In this document: piece after piece, positions 18,293 to 26,653 of the stretch | Numbering within the stretch: position 1 is the stretch's first letter | How the letters are laid out: every line of letters begins with the position of its first letter | Source: an uncultured Prevotellaceae bacterium | GTDB lineage: Bacteria > Bacteroidota > Bacteroidia > Bacteroidales > Muribaculaceae | DNA length: 64,000 bases | Assembly (NCBI GenBank): GCA_900318865.1 | Contig: ONMF01000007.1 | Span: 62,001 to 126,000 of the forward strand | Direction of reading: 5' to 3' | Notes under the pieces: generated by a model | The model's input: only the letters and a program-made list of their open reading frames with translations | The model's database searches: none | Told to the model about the DNA's origin: nothing | Translations under genes and position numbers: made by a program

Positions 18293-18316
18293 GGCGGCCC
18301 CGCTATCGGGGCCGCC
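18293..18316 (+). terminator. GC-rich intergenic hairpin
   Basis: A 10-base GC stem (GGCGGCCCCG / CGGGGCCGCC) with a 4-base loop, not followed by a T-run. It is very stable and lies 41 bases before the next ATG, so it may act as a processing or stability element rather than a full terminator. Confidence 0.45.
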
Positions 18317-18356
18317 GGGAGGCCAAAATTGACAACATCAAAAACACTTAACATTT

Positions 18357-19712
18357 ATGAAGAAATTATTTACCTTGATGTGCATTGCCTTCCTGGCAAT
18401 GAGCGCCAGCGCCGCCGACGTGTGGATTGTGGGCAACAACCCCTTCGGCAACTGGAACCCTGCCTCGGGCACACAAATGACTGAAACCGCCGAAGGCTCC
18501 AATGTGTTCACAGCCGACTTCACCATCACGGCTCGCACATGGTTCATCTTCACCACGCAGCTGGGCACCTGGAGCGATGTGAACAGCCACCGCTACGGCC
18601 CGCTGAGCGCCAATGAGCAAGTGGCGGCCGGCAACGAGTACACCACGCAAATCTCGACCAACGACCAGGCCAGCTACTTTATCGATGCCGGCGACTATAC
18701 CCTCACGCTCGACATGAACACCCTCAAGTTCACAGTGGCCGGACAGGGCGAGGTAGTAGACCCCATGACGGGTGAGTGCTACATCCTGGGCCAGATGAAC
18801 GGCAACGACTGGGGCTCGAACATCGGTGTGAAGATGGAACCGACCGAAACCGAGGGTGTGTTCACCGCTTCGGTGACCACCACCAACCAAGAGGACTTTT
18901 CCTTCTTCTCCTTCACCACCAAGCTCAGCGAGAACGAAGATGAGTGGGGCGCCATCGCTCCCTACCGCATGGGTGCCGTGAGCAGCGACTTCCTGGTGAG
19001 CGAGAACTCACTGGGCGCCAACCTGCCGATGCTCGACTTCGGCTCGGACAACGCCTTCAAGATTGCTCCGGGACAATACACCATCACCGTCGACTTAATC
19101 AACCACACCATGAAGGCCGAGGGCTCGATGGTGGTCATCGACCCCAACACCGGTGAGTGCTACATCCTGGGCGAGGTCAACGGCAACGGCTGGGCGGCCA
19201 ACCTGGGCGTGGCCATGCAGCCTGCCGACGAGGAGAACGTGTTCACCGCCACCATCACCACTGCCGGTGAGAACGAAGGTTACAGCTACTTCAACTTCAC
19301 CACCAAGCTGGCCGAAACCGAGGACGCTTGGGGCAGCATCGATGCCTACCGTTTCGGTGCCGTGACCGACGGAGGAGCCGAAGACCCATTCCTCGTCACC
19401 GACGAAATGCTCAACCAGGACTTGTCGCTGAGCGACTTCGGAGCCAACCCCACCTCGTTCAAGATTGAGCAGGGCCAATGGCAGCTCACTGTGAATCTCA
19501 ACGACCGCAAGATTGTCATCGCCCGCGTTGGCGGCGACGAAATCATCGGCGACGTGAACGGCGACGGCGAGGTGTCGATTGCCGATGTCACCATGCTGGT
19601 GAGCCTGGTGGTAGACCAGTCGAGCAACGAGCGCAGCGATGTCAACCAGGACGGTGAGACGGGCATTGCCGACGTCACCACGCTGGTGGGCATGCTCATG
19701 GAGCAGAACTGA
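18357..19712 (+). CDS. three-module SusE/F-like protein with C-terminal dockerin
   Basis: 451 residues. A signal peptide (1-19) precedes three related modules (about 20-130, 140-255 and 262-385). Each starts with a DVWIVGNN or GECYILG pattern followed by a GW or NW pair and a FxFTTKL motif. The same module type occurs once in each amylase (9241 and 19887). A dockerin-like pair lies at about 397-451. The dockerin coding DNA is almost identical to that of the next gene. No catalytic domain. Likely role: binding starch or its fragments for the enzymes coded on both sides. It is followed by a good terminator. Confidence 0.87.
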   Translation: MKKLFTLMCIAFLAMSASAADVWIVGNNPFGNWNPASGTQMTETAEGSNVFTADFTITARTWFIFTTQLGTWSDVNSHRYGPLSANEQVAAGNEYTTQISTNDQASYFIDAGDYTLTLDMNTLKFTVAGQGEVVDPMTGECYILGQMNGNDWGSNIGVKMEPTETEGVFTASVTTTNQEDFSFFSFTTKLSENEDEWGAIAPYRMGAVSSDFLVSENSLGANLPMLDFGSDNAFKIAPGQYTITVDLINHTMKAEGSMVVIDPNTGECYILGEVNGNGWAANLGVAMQPADEENVFTATITTAGENEGYSYFNFTTKLAETEDAWGSIDAYRFGAVTDGGAEDPFLVTDEMLNQDLSLSDFGANPTSFKIEQGQWQLTVNLNDRKIVIARVGGDEIIGDVNGDGEVSIADVTMLVSLVVDQSSNERSDVNQDGETGIADVTTLVGMLMEQN

Positions 19713-19754
19713 GACATCCTTTTCTAAAGGGCACCCCGTGAGGTGCCATCCCTT

Positions 19755-19794
19755 AACCGCCGGAGCGCAACCACTGCGCTCACGGCGGTTTTTT
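19755..19794 (+). terminator. rho-independent terminator
   Basis: Nested stems AACCGCCG/CGGCGGTT and GAGCGC/GCGCTC, followed by TTTTTT. This is the first clear terminator in the series that begins at 9241. Confidence 0.75.
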
Positions 19795-19839
19795 AATATA
19801 AAAAATCGTGAAAGGCCGGGCATATCATGATTTTTTTTC

Positions 19840-19847
19840 TATCTTTG
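19840..19847 (+). promoter_or_regulatory. -7 box for the second amylase/galactanase operon
   Basis: TATCTTTG, 39 bases upstream of the ATG at 19887 and just after the terminator at 19755-19794. No clear -33 TTTG; the upstream stretch is T-rich. Confidence 0.5.
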
Positions 19848-19886
19848 TAGGTTAATTGGCACATAATACACAAAAAACTATACAAC

Positions 19887-21995
19887 ATGAAAAAAGCACT
19901 TCTCTCTTTAGCCACAGCCGTGCTGCCGCTGCTCATGCTGGCACAAGGCTGGCCGGCCAACTATGGCGGCGTGATGCTGCAAGGATTTTATTGGGATTCG
20001 TTCCGCGACACACGCTGGACCAATCTTGAAAGTCAAGCCGACGAACTGTCGCAGTTCTTCAACCTCATCTGGGTGCCGCAAAGCGGCAATTGCAACGGCG
20101 CCACCATGGGCTACGACGACCTCTACTGGTTCGACCACAACAGCGCATTCGGCAGCGAGGCCCAACTGCGCTCCATGATCAAGACGTTCAAAAACAAGGG
20201 CGTGGGCATCATCGAGGACGTGGTCATCAACCACCGCAAGGAACTGAGCAACTGGGTGGTGTTCCCGGCCGAGACCTACAAAGGCGTCACCTACCAGCTG
20301 CTCTCGACCGATGTCACCGCCAACGACGACGGCGGCACCACCAAGACCTGGGCCACCCAGAACGGTTACACACTGAGTAAAAACAACGACACCGGCGAGG
20401 ACTGGGGCGGCATGCGCGACCTGGACCACAAGAGCGCAAACGTGCAGAAAAATGTCAAGGCCTACCTCAAGTTCCTGGTCGACGACCTGGGCTACACCGG
20501 CTTCCGCTACGACATGGTGCGCGGTTACTGGGGCAGCTACACCGGAGCCTACAACCAGCACGCAGGCGTGCAATTCTCGGTGGGCGAGAACTGGAGCGAC
20601 TCCAAGACCATCATGAACTGGATTGACAGCACCAAGGTGAACGGCACACCCATGAGCGCGGCATTCGACTTCCAATTCCGCTACACCGTGCGCAACGCCA
20701 TCAACACCAAGGACTGGAGCGCGCTGGGCAAGAACAACGGCGGCAACAACAACTGGCCTCTCGTGGTCAACAACAGCAACACCGGCAACGGAGCCTACAA
20801 GCGCTATGCCGTGACATTCGTCGAGAACCACGACACCGAGTACCGCAGCTCCACCGCACAGCAAGACCCCATCAAGGCCGACACCCTGGCTGCCAACGCC
20901 TACATGCTGGCCATGCCGGGCACACCGTGCATCTTCCTCACCCACTGGCTGGGCTGCAAGGAGGAAATCAAGCCCATGATTGACGCCCGCAAGCAGGTGG
21001 GTATCCACAACATGAGCGCCTCGCAGACCTACCGCACCAACAAGGACTATTACTCCATCATCACCACCGGCGAGAACAACAAAAAACTGCTGGCCGTCGT
21101 GGGCAAGGTGGCCAGTGTGCCGGTCAGCACGTCGCAGTGGGTGCAGGTGCTCGACGGCTACCACTACCGCTACTACATGTCGCCCAACAACGAGACCGCC
21201 TGGGCCGACCGCAGCAGCTGCTACTTCCAGAACCCCTTCCAGGTGACTCTCACCGCCGTGAGCGCCAGCAGCGGCGCACAGTTGGTCTACACCACCAACG
21301 GCTCCGCCCCCACCGCCAGCAGTACCAAGGTGGCCAGCGGCTCAAAAATCACCATCAGCCAGACTACCACGCTCAAGGTGGGACTGCTCGTGGGAAGCAC
21401 GGTGAGCGGCGTCATCACCCGCACCTACACCTACAAGGAGCCTGAAGTAACGCAGGACGACATGTATGTGCTGGGCAACATCAACGCCACGGGCTGGGCA
21501 CCGAACAACGGCAAGAAGATGGACACCGAGGACTTCGAAACCTATACCACCACCATCACCTTTGCCGACGGCTATCAGGGCTCGTCGTGGTTCAGCTTCA
21601 GCAAGGAGCTGGGCAACACGGCCAACGACTGGGGCGTCATCAACGCCGTGCGACTGGCCGCCACCAGCAACGACTATCCTATCAACGAGACCAACTTCGG
21701 CAAGCAGATTCAGTGCAGCGAGTGGGGCAAGGACGTGAACAACGCCTTCATGATTGCCAACGGCACCTATAAAATCACCTTGCTCAAGACCCCGCGCAAA
21801 ATCATCGTCGAGAAAGCCGCCCCGCAATTCATCATCGGCGATGTGAACGGCGACGGCGAGGTGTCCATTGCCGACGTCACCATGCTTGTGAGCCTGGTGG
21901 TGGACCAGTCGAGCAACGAGCGCAGCGATGTCAACCAAGACGGTGAGACGGGTATTGCCGATGTCACCACGCTGGTGAACATGCTGATGCAATAA
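19887..21995 (+). CDS. secreted GH13 alpha-amylase with C-terminal dockerin
   Basis: 702 residues. Signal peptide 1-19. The GH13 catalytic domain (about 22-430) contains Asp209 (GFRYDM), Glu234 (VGENW) and Asp316 (VENHD) as the catalytic triad. A chitobiase-like beta domain (448-518, YTTNGSAP), a SusE/F-like module (525-645) and a dockerin-like pair (650-702) follow. The first 20 residues of the mature protein match the amylase at 9241 closely (GWPANYGGV), so the two are paralogues; this one lacks the CBM26-like module. The GH53 gene follows after 36 bases, so the two are probably cotranscribed. It acts outside the cell on alpha-glucan. Confidence 0.94.
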   Translation: MKKALLSLATAVLPLLMLAQGWPANYGGVMLQGFYWDSFRDTRWTNLESQADELSQFFNLIWVPQSGNCNGATMGYDDLYWFDHNSAFGSEAQLRSMIKTFKNKGVGIIEDVVINHRKELSNWVVFPAETYKGVTYQLLSTDVTANDDGGTTKTWATQNGYTLSKNNDTGEDWGGMRDLDHKSANVQKNVKAYLKFLVDDLGYTGFRYDMVRGYWGSYTGAYNQHAGVQFSVGENWSDSKTIMNWIDSTKVNGTPMSAAFDFQFRYTVRNAINTKDWSALGKNNGGNNNWPLVVNNSNTGNGAYKRYAVTFVENHDTEYRSSTAQQDPIKADTLAANAYMLAMPGTPCIFLTHWLGCKEEIKPMIDARKQVGIHNMSASQTYRTNKDYYSIITTGENNKKLLAVVGKVASVPVSTSQWVQVLDGYHYRYYMSPNNETAWADRSSCYFQNPFQVTLTAVSASSGAQLVYTTNGSAPTASSTKVASGSKITISQTTTLKVGLLVGSTVSGVITRTYTYKEPEVTQDDMYVLGNINATGWAPNNGKKMDTEDFETYTTTITFADGYQGSSWFSFSKELGNTANDWGVINAVRLAATSNDYPINETNFGKQIQCSEWGKDVNNAFMIANGTYKITLLKTPRKIIVEKAAPQFIIGDVNGDGEVSIADVTMLVSLVVDQSSNERSDVNQDGETGIADVTTLVNMLMQ

Positions 21996-22031
21996 TTTTT
22001 TAGCCATCACAAGAAAATCTTTCGTTTAGAG

Positions 22032-23369
22032 ATGAAGAAAATCTTTCTACTGCTGGCCGCCCTCACTGTGGCGCTCAGCTCACAAGCCGCCCTCAAGGGC
22101 GATGTGAACGGCGACGGCGAGGTGAGTATCGCCGATGTCACCATGCTCGTCGACTTGGTGCTCAACGACAACTCCAGCGACAACAGCGATGTCAATGCCG
22201 ACGGCGAGACGGGCATTGCCGATGTCACCGCCCTGGTGGGCATCATCCTCAGCCAGGGCGAAGAGGAAATTGCCGGACGCGTGGTGGGAGGCGACATTTC
22301 ATTGCTGCCCACCTACGAGGAACACCAGGCAGCGCAGTTGCGGGCCTGGAGCAGCTCGCCCACAGGCTACTACACCATGACGGGACAGCGCATCGACGAC
22401 GTTATCACCTACGTCAAAGAGCAAGGCTGGACGGCAGCACGCGTGCGACTGTTTGTCAATCCGGCCAACGCATCGGCCGAGGACGTGGGACAGGGCGTGC
22501 GCCAGAGTCTGGAATACATCACACCGCTGTGCGCGCGCATCAAGGCCGCCGGACTGCGACTCATGCTCGACTTCCACTACAGCGACTCCTGGGCCGACCC
22601 CGTGAAGCAGTACACCCCGGCCGAGTGGGTGGGGCTGAACGACTACCAGCTCACCAACAAAATCTACGAGTACACCAAGGCCTGCCTCGAGACGCTGGTG
22701 GCCGCCGGCGGCGCCCCCGACTACATCCAGACCGGCAACGAGATTTCCTACGGCATGCTGTGGGGCAAGCGCGGCGGCACCCTGTTCAAGTGCCAGATGG
22801 GCGACGATGCCAACTGGCCTCGCTTCATCAGCCTGCTCAAGAGCGCCGGCAAGGCTTGCCGCGAGGTGTGCCCCAAGGCCAAAATCATCCTGCACAACGA
22901 GCGTGTGGCCAAGCCCGAGATGCTCTATAACTTCTACACCAAGCTCTCCGGCGTGGACTACGACATCATCGGACTGAGCTACTACCCCTACTATCACGGC
23001 CTGCTCACCAACCTCGACAACGTGCTCACGCGCCTCGAAACGGTGTATCTGGGCAAGCGCATCATGATTGTAGAGACCGGCTATGCCCACCAGTACGCCA
23101 TCAGCGGCGACTATTCCACGCAGGCTCAGGCCGTGTGGCCCGTGACCCAGGCCGGACAGAAACAGTTCGTCACCGACCTGATTGCCATGCTGCACAAGCA
23201 CGAAGCGGTCGACGGCATCTTCTGGTGGTTCCCCGAGGCCAACGAATATGGCCTCGACTGGACCAATTTCCGCGTCAACGACGCCTGGTACAACGGCAAC
23301 CTATGGAGCCACGAGACGGGGCGCGCCACGCAAGCGCTCTACGAGCTGAAGAACTTCTTGAACGACTAA
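22032..23369 (+). CDS. GH53 endo-beta-1,4-galactanase with N-terminal dockerin
   Basis: 445 residues. Signal peptide 1-19, then a dockerin-like pair (about 23-75) placed before the catalytic domain, the reverse of the order in the amylases. The GH53 domain (about 85-440) shows DFHYSDSWADPVKQ, the acid/base Glu237 (TGNEIS) and the nucleophile Glu348 (IVETGY), with the WWFPEANEYG region near the end. It should cut beta-1,4-galactan of type I arabinogalactan or pectin side chains. Its place beside amylases suggests that the cluster serves mixed plant polysaccharide rather than pure starch. A strong terminator follows. Confidence 0.93.
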   Translation: MKKIFLLLAALTVALSSQAALKGDVNGDGEVSIADVTMLVDLVLNDNSSDNSDVNADGETGIADVTALVGIILSQGEEEIAGRVVGGDISLLPTYEEHQAAQLRAWSSSPTGYYTMTGQRIDDVITYVKEQGWTAARVRLFVNPANASAEDVGQGVRQSLEYITPLCARIKAAGLRLMLDFHYSDSWADPVKQYTPAEWVGLNDYQLTNKIYEYTKACLETLVAAGGAPDYIQTGNEISYGMLWGKRGGTLFKCQMGDDANWPRFISLLKSAGKACREVCPKAKIILHNERVAKPEMLYNFYTKLSGVDYDIIGLSYYPYYHGLLTNLDNVLTRLETVYLGKRIMIVETGYAHQYAISGDYSTQAQAVWPVTQAGQKQFVTDLIAMLHKHEAVDGIFWWFPEANEYGLDWTNFRVNDAWYNGNLWSHETGRATQALYELKNFLND

Positions 23370-23382
23370 CCTTTTTTCATCA

Positions 23383-23415
23383 ACGGGCGGAATCAACAAC
23401 GATTCCGCCCGTTTT
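23383..23415 (+). terminator. rho-independent terminator after GH53
   Basis: A perfect 12-base stem (ACGGGCGGAATC / GATTCCGCCCGT) with a 6-base loop, followed by TTT. It closes the dockerin cluster. Confidence 0.7.
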
Positions 23416-23480
23416 GGCTATTCCACAGCCCGCCGAGTGGTTTTACGGCGCGAAAGGGCGCCCATGTCGGAATATTTTAG

Positions 23481-23488
23481 TAATTTTG
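23481..23488 (+). promoter_or_regulatory. -7 box directly before the deacetylase start
   Basis: TAATTTTG ends 8 bases before the ATG at 23497, so the transcript would have almost no leader. This supports 23497 as the start rather than the upstream ATGs at 23437 and 23464, which would precede the promoter box. Confidence 0.45.
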
Positions 23489-23496
23489 CCCTGACA

Positions 23497-24315
23497 ATGA
23501 GAACTGGAGCAGAAAAACCGACGATTTTGCTGAGTTTCGACACCGAGGAATTCGACGTGCCGCGCGAGCAGGGTGTCGACATCGCGCTCGACGAGGCCAT
23601 GCGCGTGTCGGTGGCCGGGACCGAGCGGTTTATCGACATCGTGGAGCAGTGCGGCGCTCGCGCCACGTTTTTCTGCACTGCCACGTTTGCGGCCCATGCG
23701 CCGCAGGTGATGCAGCGCATCATGGCCGGCGGTCACGAGGTGGCCAGCCATGGCGTGGACCACTGGCAGCCGCAGCCGTCGGACCCCGAGCGCTCCAAGC
23801 AGCTGCTGGAGCAGCAATGCGGCGTGCCCATTCACGGCTATCGCCAGCCGCGCATGTTTGCCGTCGACCACAGCACCCTGGCACGCGCCGGCTACTGCTA
23901 CAACTCATCGCTTCATCCCACGTTCATCCCCGGCCGCTACATGCACCTGAATGTGCCGCGCACCCCGTTTTTTGAGGGCGAGGTGCTGCAAATCCCGGCA
24001 TCGGTCACTCCCTGGGTGCGCATCCCGGTTTTCTGGCTGGCGTGCCACCACTATCCGCAGTGGCTCTACCGCAGGCTATGCCTGTGGACGGCCCGCCACG
24101 ATGGCCAGTTTGTGGTCTATTTCCACCCGTGGGAATTCTTCCCGCTGGCACAGCATCCCGAATGGCGCATCCCCTACCTGATGCGGCACAACAGCGGCGA
24201 GGCCATGGCCCGCCGGCTGCGCGCCCTGCTCGAGATGTTCGGCAGGCAGGACGCCACGTTTGCCACCTATAGCGAGTTTACCAGTCAATTCCAAGCCACT
24301 CACCCACAACCATGA
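23497..24315 (+). CDS. NodB-like polysaccharide deacetylase
   Basis: 272 residues from the ATG at 23497. The NodB fold begins TILLSFDTEEFDVP, with the catalytic and metal-binding acidic pair in FDTEE, and continues to ATFFCTATFA and the metal-binding GGHEVASHGVDHW. No signal peptide, so it is probably cytoplasmic and acts on a lipid-linked sugar or polysaccharide precursor. The stop overlaps the next ATG by 4 bases (ATGA), which shows an operon with the GtrB-like transferase and the GT87-like protein. This set resembles undecaprenyl-linked sugar modification systems (ArnD-like deacetylase plus ArnC/GtrB-like transferase). The exact substrate is unknown. Confidence 0.88.
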   Translation: MRTGAEKPTILLSFDTEEFDVPREQGVDIALDEAMRVSVAGTERFIDIVEQCGARATFFCTATFAAHAPQVMQRIMAGGHEVASHGVDHWQPQPSDPERSKQLLEQQCGVPIHGYRQPRMFAVDHSTLARAGYCYNSSLHPTFIPGRYMHLNVPRTPFFEGEVLQIPASVTPWVRIPVFWLACHHYPQWLYRRLCLWTARHDGQFVVYFHPWEFFPLAQHPEWRIPYLMRHNSGEAMARRLRALLEMFGRQDATFATYSEFTSQFQATHPQP

Positions 24316-25286
24316 AGAAAATCACCATCCTGCTGCCGGCCTACAACGAGGAGGCCTCCATCGCGCTCATCGAGCAAAACATGGCGCAAGTGATGCGCGA
24401 CAACCCCGGCTACGACTGGGAGTTCCTGCTGGTGAACGACGGCAGCACCGACCGCACCCTGCAGCAGATGATCAGGCTACACCGCGACGACCCCGCGCAC
24501 TACAGCTACGTGGACCTCTCGCGCAACTACGGCAAGGAAATCGCCATGATGGCCGGCTTTGACTACGCCACCGGCGACGCCCTCATCATCATGGATGCCG
24601 ACATGCAGCACCCCATCGATGTTATCCCCGAGATGCTCCGTTACTGGCAGGAAGGCTACGACGACGTCTACGCCCAGCGACAGGGCAGCAACGAGTCGTG
24701 GCTCAAGCGAAAAACGTCGCAGTGGTACTACCGACTGCTGCAATCGCTCACCAACATCCCCATCCAGCAGGACACCGGCGACTTCCGCCTGCTCGACCGC
24801 TCGTGCATCGAGGCGTTGAAGCGCATGCGCGAGGTGGAGCGCAACACCAAGGGGATGTACTCATGGATAGGCTTCCGCAAGAAGGGCATTTTTTACCGCC
24901 AGCGGGAGCGCCGGCAAGGCACCTCGAAATGGAGCCTGATGTCGCTGGTGAACCTGGCGCTCAACGGCATCACCTCCTACACCACCGCCCCGCTGCGGCT
25001 GGCCTCGATTCTGGGCTTGCTGGTGTCGGCCGCGGCGTTCATCTACCTCATCTACATCATCGTGGTGACCAACCTCTATGGCGAGCCTGTGCAGGGCTAC
25101 CCCACCATCATGGTCACGCTGCTCTTCCTGGGCGGCGTGCAGCTGCTGAGCCTGGGCATCGTGGGCGAGTATCTGGGCCGCGTGTTCAACGAGGTGAAGC
25201 GGCGGCCGGGCTATTTCATCAACTCTTATAACGGCAACCGAAATGACGCTTCAAGCCACGCTCAAGCCACTGAGGCAGAATCCTAA
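24312..25286 (+). CDS. GtrB/ArnC-like GT2 polyprenyl-phosphate glycosyltransferase
   Basis: 324 residues. GT2 domain with ITILLPAYNEEAS, LLVNDGSTDRT and the metal site MDADMQHP (about 95), and the family motif GTSKWS. Two C-terminal transmembrane helices (about 235-257 and 270-292) place it in the inner membrane. The family transfers a sugar from a nucleotide donor to undecaprenyl or dolichyl phosphate. It is translationally coupled to the deacetylase upstream and overlaps the membrane protein downstream by 44 bases. Confidence 0.93.
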   Translation: MKKITILLPAYNEEASIALIEQNMAQVMRDNPGYDWEFLLVNDGSTDRTLQQMIRLHRDDPAHYSYVDLSRNYGKEIAMMAGFDYATGDALIIMDADMQHPIDVIPEMLRYWQEGYDDVYAQRQGSNESWLKRKTSQWYYRLLQSLTNIPIQQDTGDFRLLDRSCIEALKRMREVERNTKGMYSWIGFRKKGIFYRQRERRQGTSKWSLMSLVNLALNGITSYTTAPLRLASILGLLVSAAAFIYLIYIIVVTNLYGEPVQGYPTIMVTLLFLGGVQLLSLGIVGEYLGRVFNEVKRRPGYFINSYNGNRNDASSHAQATEAES

Positions 25287-26385
25287 GGCCACGGCCTACG
25301 TCGTGGGCCTGCTCATCGCCATCGCCGCAACAGCCATCGAGACGCTGCGGCTTCGCTACGCCAACTATCTGGTCTACACCGACTCCACGCTCGACTTCTG
25401 GAACGGCATCAACCCCTACACCCAGCAGTTTGTCGACGACCACGGCCGCTATTTCCTCTACACGCCGGTGTTCTCGGTGCTCTATTGGCCCATCGCCATG
25501 CTGCCGCGCTGGCTGGGCCCGTTTGTGTGGAACTTGGGCAACTACACGCTGTTCACCCTCTCGGTGTTCACCCTGCCCCAGCGTTACGACCGGCACAAGC
25601 TCAAAATCTTCCTGTTCCTGCTGCTGGTGCTCGAGCAGAGCGTGTTTCCCTTCCAGTTCAACATCGTGGTGGCCTATCTGTTCCTGTTCGCCTTCACCCT
25701 GCTCGAACGCGGGCGCGGCGGATGGGCGGTGCTGCTCATCATGATTTCGGCCACCACCAAGGTCTACGGCGTCGTCGAGCTGTTGCTGCTCTTCTGCTAC
25801 CCGCGCGTGTGGCGCAGGCTGGGATGGGCGGCATTGGCGGGCATGGCATTACTGGCGCTGCCAGCCATCAAAGTGGGATTCAGCGGATTACTGCCGTGCT
25901 ACATGAACTGGTGGGCCATGCTGTCGCAGCACCAGAGCAGCGCCACCTACGTCTCGCTGCTCTACGCCTATCCACTGCGCCTGGTGCTCGACCATTACCG
26001 CGTGGTGCAGCTCATCACCGTGGGCGCAGTCATCATCATCTTTTTCCTGCGGCACCGCCGCTGGGCCAACTTCGACTTCCGAGCCACCACGCTGGGCGTG
26101 CTCATGGGGTGGATTATCGTCTTCGGCGACTCGTCCGAGACCCACACCTACCTCATCGCACTGGCCGGCTTCATGCTGTGGTACTGGCTACGGCCCCAGC
26201 ACTCCGTGGCACTGCGTGTGCTCGTGTGGGCGCTGTTCGTCTTCTTTGGCTGCGTGCCCACCGATGTGCTGGTGCCCACCGCCGTGCACAACCTGCTCAA
26301 CGGCCGCTGGTTCATCGACGTTTACCTCTATGCCATCGCTTGGAGCGTCATGCTCTGCTCCATGGCCCGCAACGACAGTCATTAA
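25243..26385 (+). CDS. GT87-like (DUF2029) membrane glycosyltransferase
   Basis: 380 residues with about ten hydrophobic segments. The first loop holds YTDSTLDFWNGINPY, in the place where GT-C enzymes carry their catalytic acidic residue. The pattern fits the GT87/DUF2029 family, which uses polyprenyl-phosphate sugars as donors. Its partner is probably the GtrB-like enzyme upstream, which would make that donor; the genes overlap by 44 bases. It would add a sugar on the outer face of the inner membrane. No clear start nearer to the upstream stop was found. Confidence 0.82.
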   Translation: MTLQATLKPLRQNPKATAYVVGLLIAIAATAIETLRLRYANYLVYTDSTLDFWNGINPYTQQFVDDHGRYFLYTPVFSVLYWPIAMLPRWLGPFVWNLGNYTLFTLSVFTLPQRYDRHKLKIFLFLLLVLEQSVFPFQFNIVVAYLFLFAFTLLERGRGGWAVLLIMISATTKVYGVVELLLLFCYPRVWRRLGWAALAGMALLALPAIKVGFSGLLPCYMNWWAMLSQHQSSATYVSLLYAYPLRLVLDHYRVVQLITVGAVIIIFFLRHRRWANFDFRATTLGVLMGWIIVFGDSSETHTYLIALAGFMLWYWLRPQHSVALRVLVWALFVFFGCVPTDVLVPTAVHNLLNGRWFIDVYLYAIAWSVMLCSMARNDSH

Positions 26386-26397
26386 GAAAACATTTCA

Positions 26398-26445
26398 CCC
26401 CCCCTAACTTAGGGAATCAGTTGCGAAGCGACTGAGGAGTGTGTG
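26398..26445. repeat. palindromic intergenic repeat, left part
   Basis: A damaged copy of the CTCCCCTAACTTAGGGGAG palindrome (here CCCCCTAACTTAGGGAATC) followed by the TTGCGAAGCGAC palindrome and TGAGGAGTGTG. The unit is cut at this tag by the MITE-like element that starts at 26446. It begins 13 bases after the stop of the GT87-like gene. Confidence 0.7.
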
Positions 26446-26653
26446 ATGCGTCGAAGACGCATTATTTGACAGAGCCCCATGTTTCGGCGCCGCCACGGCG
26501 GCAAACATGGGGTTGATGATGACGGTTTCACGGATTGCAAAAGGAGGGTTGTGCCTCTTCGAGGAACATTGGCATTGCCGTCGTTTTCCCCAGGTTTGGC
26601 GCATTCATGCGCCGAAACCTGGGGCTCTGTCAGCTTGTGCATCTTCGATGCAC
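26446..26653. mobile_element. MITE-like element, copy 2 (208 bp)
   Basis: The terminal inverted repeats (26446-26491 against 26609-26653) match those of the copy at 1521-1788, and the centre shares the GGTTGATGATGACGGTTTCA and GGTTGTGCCTCTTCGAGGAA blocks. The left and right hairpins are conserved, the right one with compensatory changes (CCCCAGGTTT/AAACCTGGGG instead of CCCCGGGTTT/AAACCCGGGG). About 60 bases of the middle are missing relative to copy 1. It sits inside a repeat unit, between the GTGTG tag and the following TCACT block. No transposase is encoded. Confidence 0.65.
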
